Positions 27,012 through 36,710 of a stretch of 64,000 nt of DNA are shown here, one piece after another. The stretch's first letter is position 1, and every line of letters begins with the position of its first letter. The position numbers and the translations under genes are program-made. Origin of the DNA: Leptospira andrefontaineae (GTDB lineage: Bacteria; Spirochaetota; Leptospiria; Leptospirales; Leptospiraceae); contig NZ_RQEY01000012.1 in NCBI RefSeq assembly GCF_004770105.1, forward strand, positions 124,001-188,000, read 5' to 3'. Below the pieces are notes generated by a model. That model worked only from the letters and a program-made list of their open reading frames with translations. It made no database searches and had not been told where the DNA came from.

Positions 27012-27479
27012 TCCGAATTTAGAAGACATACAGACACTTCGAGAATTCAAAAAACAACTCTTTTCAGTGTACTGGGAAAGGTTCGGTACCTTCTACGTAC
27101 ACGTAATGCCTCATCCAGATCTCAAAATTGGAAAAAGAGGACTCGTGGGAGAAGAGCCCGAATCAGGTATCATCCTAGTCATAGGACCCCGCGCTGCAAG
27201 AGATATCAAAATAGAAGAAGAATGGGTGTACGCTGAATTACAGTTCGGTTATACCTGGGAACAAGTCTTTCTACCCTGGGACGGAATTTTCAGATATTTC
27301 GACAAGTCCCAACAAACAGTCACTCAAATGAGAATATATTTAGGTAAGCCGGATGTTCCTCCTAAAAAAGAAGAAACAGCTTCGGCAGAAACCAAAGAAG
27401 AAGTTTCCGATCCGGAATCAAAATCTTCAAAACGAAAAGATAATGTAATCCAAGTAGACTTCGGGAGTAAAACAAAGAA

Positions 27480-27483
<4 letters not shown>
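27001..27483 (+). CDS. SspB-like ClpXP adaptor candidate
   Basis: A 160-residue soluble protein. The core pattern FYVHVMPHPDLKIGKRG..., then GIILVIGPRAARDIKIEEEWVYAELQFGYTWEQVFLPWDGIFRYFD, follows the SspB fold (beta strands ending in FxGxxxxvxvPwxaI). A Lys/Glu/Ser-rich linker (residues 118-147) leads to a short hydrophobic tail NVIQVDFGSKTKK, like the ClpX-binding tail of SspB proteins. SspB delivers ssrA-tagged and other substrates to ClpXP. It overlaps the dehydratase by 11 bases and the permease by 4. Assignment is by pattern only. Confidence 0.55.
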
Positions 27484-29087
<1,604 letters not shown>

Positions 29088-29167
29088 TAATCACCGGAAT
29101 TTAGAAGACCGGCGGGCACGGAGTTACCGAGGCCTAAAAAACTTCTAAAAAGGAGAACTGTTCGCCT

Positions 29168-30079
29168 ATGGCGCTTTTTCGTAGATTTGGATTATTCGCG
29201 CTTACCAATATCGCGGTAATTTTCACGATCGGATTGATTTTAAGACTTACTGGACTGGACGTATATTTAGCCAAGTCCGGAGTACCTTACGCTACTACCC
29301 TTCTATTCGCTGCGATCTGGGGTATGGGAGGTGCATTCATTTCTTTGCTGCTTTCCAAGTTTATGGTAAAGGCCTCCATGGGAGTCCAAGTTATCGATCC
29401 TAGAAACGCATCCGGATGGCAAAGAGATCTTTTAACTAGAGTGCAAAGGCTGGCTTCAGCTGCAGGACTTCCTATGCCGGAAGTTGGATATTACGAATCT
29501 CCTGAGATCAACGCATTTGCTACGGGTCCTAGTAGAAGTAGCGCATTAGTCGCCGTTTCCACCGGGCTTTTGAACGGAATGGATAGCGAAGAATTGGATG
29601 GGGTGTTGGGACACGAACTTTCTCACGTAGCCAATGGAGACATGGTAACCATGACTCTAGTTCAGGGAGTGATCAACTCGTTCGTGATCTTCTTCTCTTG
29701 GATCGTAAGTAAGGTTATCGTTTCTCAATTGAATCGTAACGATGATAGAGGATCCAGTGGTGGATTCTTTATGGAGTTCATGATCAGACAACTTCTGATG
29801 GTAGTCTTCGGACTTTTAGGCTCCATAGTTGTGGCTTACGTATCCAGAGCCAGAGAGTATCGTGCCGATGCAGGCGGAGCAAAATTAGCCGGAAGATCTA
29901 GTATGATCGCTGCTTTAGAAAGATTAAAAGTAGCTTTTAGTAGAGATCCAATCGATCAAAGAGGAGAAACCATCGCCGCTTTGAAAATTTCCAATAGAGC
30001 CGGAGGACTTGCATCCTTATTTGCAACCCACCCTCCTCTAGAAGAAAGAATTGCCGCTCTTAGAGCAAAAGCATACTAA
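29168..30079 (+). CDS. htpX: Membrane zinc metalloprotease HtpX
   Basis: A 303-residue M48B protease. Two N-terminal membrane helices, the zinc motif HELSH (residues about 149-153) within LDGVLGHELSHVANGD, two more membrane segments, and the third zinc ligand in SRAREYRADAGGAKL. It degrades misfolded membrane proteins in the inner membrane. The RBS AAAAAGGAG is 12 bases upstream of the ATG. A hairpin follows the gene. Confidence 0.95.
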   Translation: MALFRRFGLFALTNIAVIFTIGLILRLTGLDVYLAKSGVPYATTLLFAAIWGMGGAFISLLLSKFMVKASMGVQVIDPRNASGWQRDLLTRVQRLASAAGLPMPEVGYYESPEINAFATGPSRSSALVAVSTGLLNGMDSEELDGVLGHELSHVANGDMVTMTLVQGVINSFVIFFSWIVSKVIVSQLNRNDDRGSSGGFFMEFMIRQLLMVVFGLLGSIVVAYVSRAREYRADAGGAKLAGRSSMIAALERLKVAFSRDPIDQRGETIAALKISNRAGGLASLFATHPPLEERIAALRAKAY

Positions 30080-30088
30080 CCTAAATTC

Positions 30089-30120
30089 GCGGCCTTCTTT
30101 TCCGGAGGCCGCTCTTATTA
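30089..30120 (+). terminator. Hairpin after htpX
   Basis: GCGGCCT and AGGCCGC form a 7-bp GC-rich stem around a ten-base loop; it is followed by TCTTATTA, a weak T-tract. It lies 10 bases after the htpX stop. Confidence 0.55.
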
Positions 30121-30178
30121 CCCCTTGAAAAAAGAATTGTTAGTTCCTTTCCGGAAAATGGAATTGGACTTCGAGCCC

Positions 30179-30712
30179 ATGTCCATAGTTAAAAGCAAAA
30201 TTCGCACGATCCCGGATTATCCCCGCAAAGGAATCCTATTCAGAGACATCACTTCCCTATTATTAGATCCGGAAGGTTTAGCTCTTACAATAGGTACTTT
30301 CGTAGACCGGTACACAGGAAAAGGAATCACTAAAGTAGCCGGAATCGAAGCCAGAGGTTTTATCATTGGTGCACCTCTTGCATTCCAACTAGGAGTAGGT
30401 TTCATACCGATCCGTAAAAAAGGAAAACTTCCTTCCGAAACAGTTTCCCAAGAATATGATCTAGAATATGGAAAAGATGTGATCGAGATCCATAAGGATT
30501 CCGTGGTTCCTGGAGATAGAATTCTACTTATGGACGACCTGATCGCAACTGGTGGAACAATGATCGCCGCAGTACAGTTATTACAAAAATTAGGCGCAGA
30601 AGTTCCTGAAGTCGGAGTCATTATTGATCTTCCTGATCTAGGCGGGGCTACAAAATTAAATAAAGATTTAGGTGTAAACGTATTCTCTATCTGTGAATTC
30701 GAAGGACATTAA
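30179..30712 (+). CDS. apt: Adenine phosphoribosyltransferase
   Basis: A 177-residue Apt when started at the ATG of [20 protein letters not shown], which matches the usual N-terminus; TTG at 30125 and ATG at 30158 are in-frame alternatives. Signature segments are [32 protein letters not shown], and the PRPP-binding loop [13 protein letters not shown]. It salvages adenine to AMP. The end overlaps the possible GTG start of the next gene. Confidence 0.93.
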   Translation: MSIVKSKIRTIPDYPRKGILFRDITSLLLDPEGLALTIGTFVDRYTGKGITKVAGIEARGFIIGAPLAFQLGVGFIPIRKKGKLPSETVSQEYDLEYGKDVIEIHKDSVVPGDRILLMDDLIATGGTMIAAVQLLQKLGAEVPEVGVIIDLPDLGGATKLNKDLGVNVFSICEFEGH

Positions 30713-30719
30713 GAATCTC

Positions 30720-32183
30720 ATGCGGATCCTGAAATTTGGTCTGATCGTACTAGTATTCTTCTCCCTTCATTTTCCTCTCTTCTCGGAAGAAAGAAGCGAT
30801 TTCGATCATGTGCGAAAAGCAGTCGTGCAGATCAAAGTATATTCCCAAGCATTCAGTGCATTCACTCCTTGGGCAACCGACGGGGTCCGTGCAAGTTCAG
30901 GAACAGGGTTTCTAATCGGGAACAAAAGAATATTAACAAATGCTCATGTAATCTCGAACGCAAAATACGTTCAGGTGCAGAGGTATAACCAGACAGAATG
31001 GTACAGGGTCAAGATCCTACATGTGGCCCATGACTGCGACCTAGCAGTCCTCGAAGCAGAAGATCCTGAATTTTATAAGGATTCTACAGATCTAAGTTTG
31101 GGAGAAATTCCCGAATTGAATTCTTCTCTTATCGTAGTAGGATATCCGATCGGGGGAAACAAGGTCTCCGTAACTAGAGGGATCGTTTCCAGAAAAGAAC
31201 AATCCAAATACGAACATTCTTCTGTAGATAGCCACTTAGTTTTGCAAGTGGACGCTGCGATCAACCCAGGAAATTCAGGTGGACCTGCCATCCAGAACAA
31301 TAAGGTAGTAGGAGTCGCTTTCCAAGTCGCTACCAAAGGTGAGAATATCGGTTACCTAATCCCTACTAAAGTGATTCGTCATTTTCTAAAAGACATAGAA
31401 GACGGAAAATATGACGGGTATGTGGAACTTGGTATCGGAACATTCAATTCTTTTAATACTTCGCTCAGAAAAGCAAAAGGTATCCCGGAAGGTTTAGAAG
31501 GTGTATTTGTAACCAGAATTCTTCCGAACGGTTCTGCAGATGGATATCTGAAAGAGGGGGATTATCTTACGGAGATAGATGGTCTCTCAATCGGAAGGAA
31601 CGGCACAATTACTCTCGATAAGGATGCCCGAGTAGATTTTACAGAAACAGTCGATGATAAATATTCAGGAGAACCGATCCGATTCAAGGTATTCCGTAAC
31701 GGCAAATTGATCGATATAGAGTTCAAAGCCAAAAGAATGCCTGATTTCGATTTTATGAGAAACAGGTACGATAATCCTTTCGATTATTCTATGATCGGCG
31801 GATTATTATTCCAAGAGATGACCAGAGATCTTTTAGGCGCTTGGAGTAGAAGTGGAAGCACTTCCGGCGGCAGTCAGTTCTTATATAGATACGATTATTT
31901 TATAGAAGATGGGATCGGTAGGACCAAAAAAGCAGATGTGGTCCTATACAGAAAATTAGCGCACCCGGTAAATTCTTCTTCCGATTATTTTTTGAATCTG
32001 GTTTTGGAATCTGTTAACGGAGAAGCGATCAATAGCCTCACTGACCTGAAAAGAATTATCGGGGAATCCAAGTCTAAATTTTTAAAATTAAAATTTTTGA
32101 ATATAGATCTTCCGTTGATCTTGGATAGAGAAGAAGCCCAAAAAGCGGATTCCCAGATCAAAAGTACCTACGGTTTGGAGTAA
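30720..32183 (+). CDS. Deg/HtrA-type serine protease with PDZ domain
   Basis: A 487-residue exported protease (ATG at 30720; an in-frame GTG at 30693 overlaps apt). The N-terminus ILKFGLIVLVFFSLHFPLFS is a signal peptide. The trypsin-like domain contains the triad: His in ILTNAHVIS, Asp in DCDLAVLE, Ser in NPGNSGGPA. A PDZ domain starts near residue 250 (VFVTRILPNGSADGYLKEGDYLTEIDG) and a second PDZ-like segment is near the C-terminus. The arrangement, with a protease core before PDZ and an extended tail, resembles plant Deg9/bacterial homologues. It probably acts in the periplasm on misfolded proteins. It precedes a degenerate paralogue by 3 bases. Confidence 0.9.
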   Translation: MRILKFGLIVLVFFSLHFPLFSEERSDFDHVRKAVVQIKVYSQAFSAFTPWATDGVRASSGTGFLIGNKRILTNAHVISNAKYVQVQRYNQTEWYRVKILHVAHDCDLAVLEAEDPEFYKDSTDLSLGEIPELNSSLIVVGYPIGGNKVSVTRGIVSRKEQSKYEHSSVDSHLVLQVDAAINPGNSGGPAIQNNKVVGVAFQVATKGENIGYLIPTKVIRHFLKDIEDGKYDGYVELGIGTFNSFNTSLRKAKGIPEGLEGVFVTRILPNGSADGYLKEGDYLTEIDGLSIGRNGTITLDKDARVDFTETVDDKYSGEPIRFKVFRNGKLIDIEFKAKRMPDFDFMRNRYDNPFDYSMIGGLLFQEMTRDLLGAWSRSGSTSGGSQFLYRYDYFIEDGIGRTKKADVVLYRKLAHPVNSSSDYFLNLVLESVNGEAINSLTDLKRIIGESKSKFLKLKFLNIDLPLILDREEAQKADSQIKSTYGLE

Positions 32184-32186
32184 TAC

Positions 32187-33719
32187 GTGAAATCCAAGAT
32201 CTTTCTAGTCATTATCAGCATTTGTGTTTTCAGCTCAGGATTATCCGCTAAAAAGCCAAAACCGTCCTCTAAGCCTGTAACTACTGCAAATGGGATCGCA
32301 TCCCAGGCAAAAGCGGAAGAAGAATACAAAAAGAGTATTGTCCAAGTAAAGATCTCCTACCAAGAACCTGATTATTTTAACCCTTGGAAAAAGAAAAACC
32401 CAAAGGTAAGAAGAGGTGTGGGGATCGTAGTCCCTGGAGAAAAGATCTTACTCCCAGCGCATTTACTCGCCCACTCTACATTGATAGAAGTTAAAAAACA
32501 TTCTTCTTATGCGGAGACAAAAGCGACGGTAGCAAGACAAGATTCCGAATCCGATCTAGCACTTTTAAAAATAGAAGAAGAAAACTTCTTCAAAGATCTG
32601 ATCCCTTTTGAATTCCAAAAAGAGATAGATTATCCAAGACAAGTTTCCATTTACCAATTGGACAACTCAGGTTCTATCCAATCCGCTTCAGGTGCTCTAA
32701 TCAGTATGGACCTGGACCAATATCCGCAAGGAATGGTGGAACTCCCTGTATTGGATGTGAACTCTACTGAAACATTAAATGGAAACGGAGAAGTTCTATT
32801 AGAAAAAGGAAAAGTAAGCGGGATACTTTTCGACTTCTCCGGAGATAAAAACTCAGGTAGAGCGATTCCTTCCTTTTTGATCAGTAAATTCTTAGGAGAT
32901 TTCGGCAAAACTGAGATCCCTTTTAAAGGTTTCCGTTATAGGCCAATCATGGACAAGGCCACCAAAGACTTTTATTCCCTTAAAACAAAAGACCAAGGAA
33001 TATTAGTAGCCGAGATATTACCTGATAGTTCTGCAGATGGGATATTAAAAATAGGTGATGTGATCCTGGAGTTTGGCGGCAAGAAGATAGACTCGAAAGG
33101 ATATTTTCATCATTCAAAATACGGCAAACAGGTTCTTTCTTATATTGCTCATATAGGAGACGAATTCGGCTACCAGATCGGAAAACAAATCCCGATCAAA
33201 ATTATCAGATCCGGCAAAGAGGAAGAAGTCCAACTCACCTTAAAACCTTTTCCTTATTCTTCTATTCGGATCCCTCATAGAAATCTTGGATCTAAATCGG
33301 AATACTATTTTGATGGTGGTTTCCTATTCGTAGAACTTTCTGAAGGTTACTTACTCGAATGGGGAAAAGATTGGAGATCTAAGGTAGATCGCAAACTTCT
33401 ATACACATTCGATTATCATAAGTTCAGCACAGGTGACAAAAAAGAAGGTAAATTCGTATTACTCTCCCAGGTTATTCCTGACGAATCCAATCAGGGTTAT
33501 CATGAAGTTTCAGGAAGACTAGTAGATCAAGTAAACGGTAAACCAGTTCAATCAATCCAAGATATTTCTAATGAAGTAAAATCATCCAAGTCTAGATATA
33601 TTACGATTTTATTAGATGATGGAACTGATGTTGTTTTGGATAAAGAAAGCCTGAGCGCCGCTAACCAAAGGGTCCAAAAAGAATATAGGATCCCCAAGTC
33701 CTCAATGGGCCCTCGCTAA
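32187..33719 (+). CDS. Deg-type pseudoprotease paralogue
   Basis: A 510-residue exported protein (signal peptide ending near LSA-KK, residue 21) that aligns with the protease just upstream along its whole length. His (ILLPAHLLA) and Asp (SESDLALLK) positions are kept, but the GNSGGP motif is replaced by LNGNGEV, so the catalytic Ser position is Asn by my alignment. The PDZ segment (GILVAEILPDSSADGILKIGDVILEFGG) is kept. It starts 3 bases after the protease stop. It may regulate or scaffold the active protease as a hetero-oligomer; that is inference. Confidence 0.85.
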   Translation: MKSKIFLVIISICVFSSGLSAKKPKPSSKPVTTANGIASQAKAEEEYKKSIVQVKISYQEPDYFNPWKKKNPKVRRGVGIVVPGEKILLPAHLLAHSTLIEVKKHSSYAETKATVARQDSESDLALLKIEEENFFKDLIPFEFQKEIDYPRQVSIYQLDNSGSIQSASGALISMDLDQYPQGMVELPVLDVNSTETLNGNGEVLLEKGKVSGILFDFSGDKNSGRAIPSFLISKFLGDFGKTEIPFKGFRYRPIMDKATKDFYSLKTKDQGILVAEILPDSSADGILKIGDVILEFGGKKIDSKGYFHHSKYGKQVLSYIAHIGDEFGYQIGKQIPIKIIRSGKEEEVQLTLKPFPYSSIRIPHRNLGSKSEYYFDGGFLFVELSEGYLLEWGKDWRSKVDRKLLYTFDYHKFSTGDKKEGKFVLLSQVIPDESNQGYHEVSGRLVDQVNGKPVQSIQDISNEVKSSKSRYITILLDDGTDVVLDKESLSAANQRVQKEYRIPKSSMGPR

Positions 33720-33814
33720 AAGGGGTCCTCTTCTTCTTTTTTCACAAACGTTCGTACAAAAAAGGCCCAAAACCAAGGTCAATAAGGAAAGAATTTCCAT
33801 TTAGTCCCGGTCTA

Positions 33815-33853
33815 ATTCTATAGGAATAGGAGTTTGGACTGATTCTATAGAAT
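33815..33853. promoter_or_regulatory. Two near-identical dyads, possible operator
   Basis: ATTCTATAGGAAT (33815-33827) and ATTCTATAGAAT (33842-33853) are near palindromes with centres about 27 bases apart. They lie 100 bases downstream of the pseudoprotease and about 160 bases before the next gene. Function unknown; two helically phased half-sites would fit a regulator pair. Confidence 0.3.
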
Positions 33854-33856
33854 TTC

Positions 33857-33880
33857 CCCTTCTTAAAAAGGGAGTTTTTT
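33857..33880 (+). terminator. Rho-independent terminator candidate
   Basis: CCCTT and AAGGG pair around a short loop, followed after AG by six T residues. It is 140 bases after the protease/pseudoprotease operon and in its orientation. The remaining space up to 34012 shows no gene. Confidence 0.5.
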
Positions 33881-34012
33881 CAAATCAAACCTAAACTTAC
33901 GCCAGATCGGCAGCTTGAATAAGATTTTCTGCCAGGATTCTTTAGGGTTTTTTCTTTGCCCGTGAGCTGGTTTCGAAAATATGGCAGGTATAGCCGATAA
34001 GAGAGGGTTCTT

Positions 34013-34366
34013 ATGAAACGGACCGAATTGGAGAGACGAGAAAGAGATCTCCGCAAAGCGCAAAAAAAACAAGAAGCCCTAGATAAACGCGGAGGCGGAA
34101 ACGGAGTCGGCGATTTTATCGATCAGCTTTCCGGGCTATTCCGTTACGACGCAACAGAGATCTTTAATACCAAAGACGATATCAATATTCTGGAAGTTTT
34201 GGAAGAGATGCAAGTGATCCTTCCCCAGAAAAAATGGGATGATGTTCTTAAAAAAGCGATTAAGAAAACAGGCGTTGTAGAAAAAGAAAGAGCCTATAAA
34301 GAGCTCGTGGAACTTCTAAACGTAGAAGAAGAGAACGAGGATGAAGAGGAAGAAGTAGGCGTTTAA
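34013..34366 (+). CDS. Conserved hypothetical protein with acidic tail
   Basis: A 117-residue soluble protein. A basic N-terminal helix (ELERRERDLRKAQKKQEAL, residues 4-22), a central helical region, and an acidic C-terminal tail (NVEEENEDEEEE). No family recognised. The ATG is preceded by AGAGAGGG. The stop codon is inside a strong hairpin. The basic-to-acidic pattern hints at nucleic-acid or protein binding but nothing more can be said. Confidence 0.7.
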   Translation: MKRTELERRERDLRKAQKKQEALDKRGGGNGVGDFIDQLSGLFRYDATEIFNTKDDINILEVLEEMQVILPQKKWDDVLKKAIKKTGVVEKERAYKELVELLNVEEENEDEEEEVGV

Positions 34367-34377
34367 TCGCCTACTTT
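34355..34377 (+). terminator. Hairpin overlapping the stop of the 117-residue gene
   Basis: GTAGGCG and CGCCTAC form a perfect 7-bp stem with loop TTTAAT that includes the TAA stop, followed by TTT. A compact terminator just before the next ATG at 34384. Confidence 0.5.
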
Positions 34378-34383
34378 CCCTGA

Positions 34384-34869
34384 ATGACAAACCGATTTTC
34401 GGATTGTACTTCACTTCTAAAAGATCATAAAGTTCTCGAAACACTTTCCGAATTCTCTCCTGAATTCGTAGGTTCCATTCCAATCGGAGTGGACCTTCCC
34501 CAATCTGACATTGATATTATCTGCGAATTAAGACCTTCTATTCTAAAAGTCCTAGAATCATTTTCTTCTTATCCTGGTTTTCAGCTCTCCGAAAAGATTT
34601 TAGGTAATGTATCTTCTATCATTTGTAGATTCCGCTTAGGATCTGAAAAGGTCGAGATCGTGACCCAAAATATTTCCCCCCAGAAACAAATCGCTTATCA
34701 GCATATGATTATAGAGGAGAAAATCCTGAAAGATAAAGGTGAAACTTTTAGGCTGTCTATCTTGGAGAAAAAGAAAGAAGGGAAAAACACCGAAGCGGCG
34801 TTTGCTGAACTTTTAGGTCTGGAAGGAGATCCATATTCTTCTCTTTTGGAATATGGAGAAAAGAAGTAG
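34384..34869 (+). CDS. DUF4269-type protein (nucleotidyltransferase-like)
   Basis: A 161-residue protein. GSIPIGVDLPQSDIDIICEL has the G-S...D-x-D pattern of minimal nucleotidyltransferases, and the rest (IVTQNISPQKQIAYQHMIIEEKIL) is the DUF4269 pattern. Activity and substrate are unknown. It ends at a hairpin shared with the convergent RNA-binding protein gene. Confidence 0.75.
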   Translation: MTNRFSDCTSLLKDHKVLETLSEFSPEFVGSIPIGVDLPQSDIDIICELRPSILKVLESFSSYPGFQLSEKILGNVSSIICRFRLGSEKVEIVTQNISPQKQIAYQHMIIEEKILKDKGETFRLSILEKKKEGKNTEAAFAELLGLEGDPYSSLLEYGEKK

Positions 34870-34875
34870 GAGAAA

Positions 34876-34899
34876 CTCGGGGAAGTCTCCTTCCCCGAG
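34876..34899. terminator. Bidirectional terminator
   Basis: CTCGGGGAAG and CTTCCCCGAG form a perfect 10-bp stem with loop TCTC between convergent genes. The minus strand continues with TTTCTCC, the plus strand with AAAGATCTT, so termination is better supported for the minus-strand RRM gene. Confidence 0.65.
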
Positions 34900-34906
34900 A
34901 AAGATC

Positions 34907-35164
34907 TTAATGTCTTCTTGGTTTGTTGAAAGTCTGAGGTTTTGCGATATCGATATTCAAAGTTCTACCTTTGAACTCGGTTCCGTTTAGACTGTTCTTC
35001 GCGTTTTCGGCTTGCTCCTCGCTAGCCATTTCCACGAATCCGAATCCTTTACCTTCAATTACTTTAGCGTAAGCTACTTCGCCGTAGTTGGAGAACAGGT
35101 CACTGATTTCCTGCTGGCGAACGGAGTAATTAAGATTTCCTACAAAGAGTTTGCGATTCTGCAT
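34907..35164 (-). CDS. Small RRM RNA-binding protein
   Basis: An 85-residue single RRM protein. RNP2 is KLFVGNLNY, RNP1 is GKGFGFVEM, and a short basic tail KPQTFNKPRRH follows. Such proteins are cold- or stress-related RNA chaperones in several bacteria. The start at 35164 is set by GAGGAAAGC directly before the ATG; the open frame extends further upstream but the extra residues do not belong to the domain. Confidence 0.9.
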   Translation of the reverse strand: MQNRKLFVGNLNYSVRQQEISDLFSNYGEVAYAKVIEGKGFGFVEMASEEQAENAKNSLNGTEFKGRTLNIDIAKPQTFNKPRRH

Positions 35165-35470
35165 GCTTTCCTCGAACAAAAAATTTAGGCAGCTTCCGAC
35201 TCGCAAACGGAGACCAATTCGCCTTCCATAAGACCATAACACTCTTTAAGAACAGCGGGATTGATTTGAATGATGGTAAAATCGCGGATAGCAGGGTTTC
35301 TAAGAGAAGCAAAGCTCGGATTTCACCGATCTGATTACAATGACACGTGCGGATTTCTGAACAGCGGACCTACAATAAGACCATTCTAATTCTTTTATAA
35401 GAAGAATCAAGCCTAAGAAAATTTTTACAGACTTGTTTGCAAAAAAACCGGGATATGGAGACAGGAGCCG
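35165..35470. other. 306-bp intergenic region upstream of the RRM gene
   Basis: No convincing gene. It probably contains a long 5' leader for the RRM gene, as is usual for cold-shock-type mRNAs. A small inverted repeat ATTCTT/AAGAAT is at 35389-35407. I see no clear promoter pair. Confidence 0.4.
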
Positions 35471-36709
35471 TTACCAGACCAAGTGACGTAAAGGTTTGGA
35501 AACGAATGCCAATTTTATTAAAAACGAAACTAGAATGATGCTTGTAAGGGCCCAATAGGTCCCACTCGGAAGGGTATTATCTTCTTTTTCCCAAAAAATT
35601 AATAAAGGAAGGCTGAATGTAAACATTCTGGAAACATTCTCGTAAGTCGCCCAATATAGAACATAACCTCCCGCATAGGCGGTTAATAAAAGAATTCCAA
35701 AACCTAACCTAAATGCCAGGCCCTTCTTCCAATCTCCCCTAAATAGCAGATACGTCCCGGATAATAGAAGAAGTACCAAAGGGAACCTGGAGAATTTTTT
35801 GATCAGAAGGATAAGATTTCTATCTCCTGAAACTAAGGCCTGTTGGAGTTCCCCGAAATACCCTAAAAGTCCCCCAAATGGATCAAAGAAATGGCCTAGA
35901 CTTCCCGGGGTCCATTCCGGGAATTGGGTCCTAAGATAGACACTCCAGGCTGTAGGTAGGATCAAAGAAGAAGCCACCCAGAGGCTTTTTTTGAAATCCT
36001 TTTCGATCAGTGTAATTAGTCCCAATGGGAAAAACAAAAATACTGACTGTTCTTTTGTAAGTATAGCAAGACCGGCAAGAAAGGAGAAGGTTATAAATCT
36101 ATTTCTGATAAAAGACCAGTATGCGAGTACGCTTAGTCCCATCATCACTGTGTCTGAAACAAGCAAGATAAAACTTCCCAAGGCAAACGGGGATACTAGA
36201 TAGAATGCACTTAGATATTTTTTAGAGTCAGGCAATAAGTCCCGGATAGCAAGATAAGATAGGTAGAAGATCCCTAAATTCAGAATGTACATTCCAAAGA
36301 TGGTCGCATTCATCCCGAACCAACCAAACGGGGAAACTAAAAGTGGATATCCAATCCTAGGCGCCCTAAAACTGGTCTCGAAACCATTAGGCCAATCTAA
36401 ACTAAAACCGGACAACATCCTGGAATAATAATAAAAGATCTGCCCGTCATAACCGGCACCCAGATTCCCCTCCTCTCCTAAGAATACGATGGCACCCGGA
36501 GGAGTTTGTTCTTTGTTTTGGTCTGCAAATTCTTTTCCGAAATTTACCTGAGAGCTAGGGCTCCAAGAATATTTCTTCCATACACAAAATGAGGAAAAGG
36601 AATAAAGTACGATAAAAAGAATAGTAACTAGTTTAAAATTTCCTAAAACACTAATTGATTGTGCCTTGAACTTCTCGTTTGGTAAAAATTTAGATAAGAA
36701 TCCGGACAT
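35471..36709 (-). CDS. Polytopic membrane protein, GT-C glycosyltransferase-like
   Basis: A 412-residue protein with about 9-10 membrane helices. The first extracytoplasmic loop has GYDGQIFYYYSR and FRAPRIGYPLLVSPFGW, a layout common in GT-C type lipid-linked sugar transferases (acidic residue after TM1, then RxxRxxYPL). It starts one base after the stop of the SGNH-like gene and so belongs to the Fur-family operon. Acceptor and donor are unknown. Confidence 0.65.
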   Translation of the reverse strand: MSGFLSKFLPNEKFKAQSISVLGNFKLVTILFIVLYSFSSFCVWKKYSWSPSSQVNFGKEFADQNKEQTPPGAIVFLGEEGNLGAGYDGQIFYYYSRMLSGFSLDWPNGFETSFRAPRIGYPLLVSPFGWFGMNATIFGMYILNLGIFYLSYLAIRDLLPDSKKYLSAFYLVSPFALGSFILLVSDTVMMGLSVLAYWSFIRNRFITFSFLAGLAILTKEQSVFLFFPLGLITLIEKDFKKSLWVASSLILPTAWSVYLRTQFPEWTPGSLGHFFDPFGGLLGYFGELQQALVSGDRNLILLIKKFSRFPLVLLLLSGTYLLFRGDWKKGLAFRLGFGILLLTAYAGGYVLYWATYENVSRMFTFSLPLLIFWEKEDNTLPSGTYWALTSIILVSFLIKLAFVSKPLRHLVW

Positions 36710-36710
36710 T

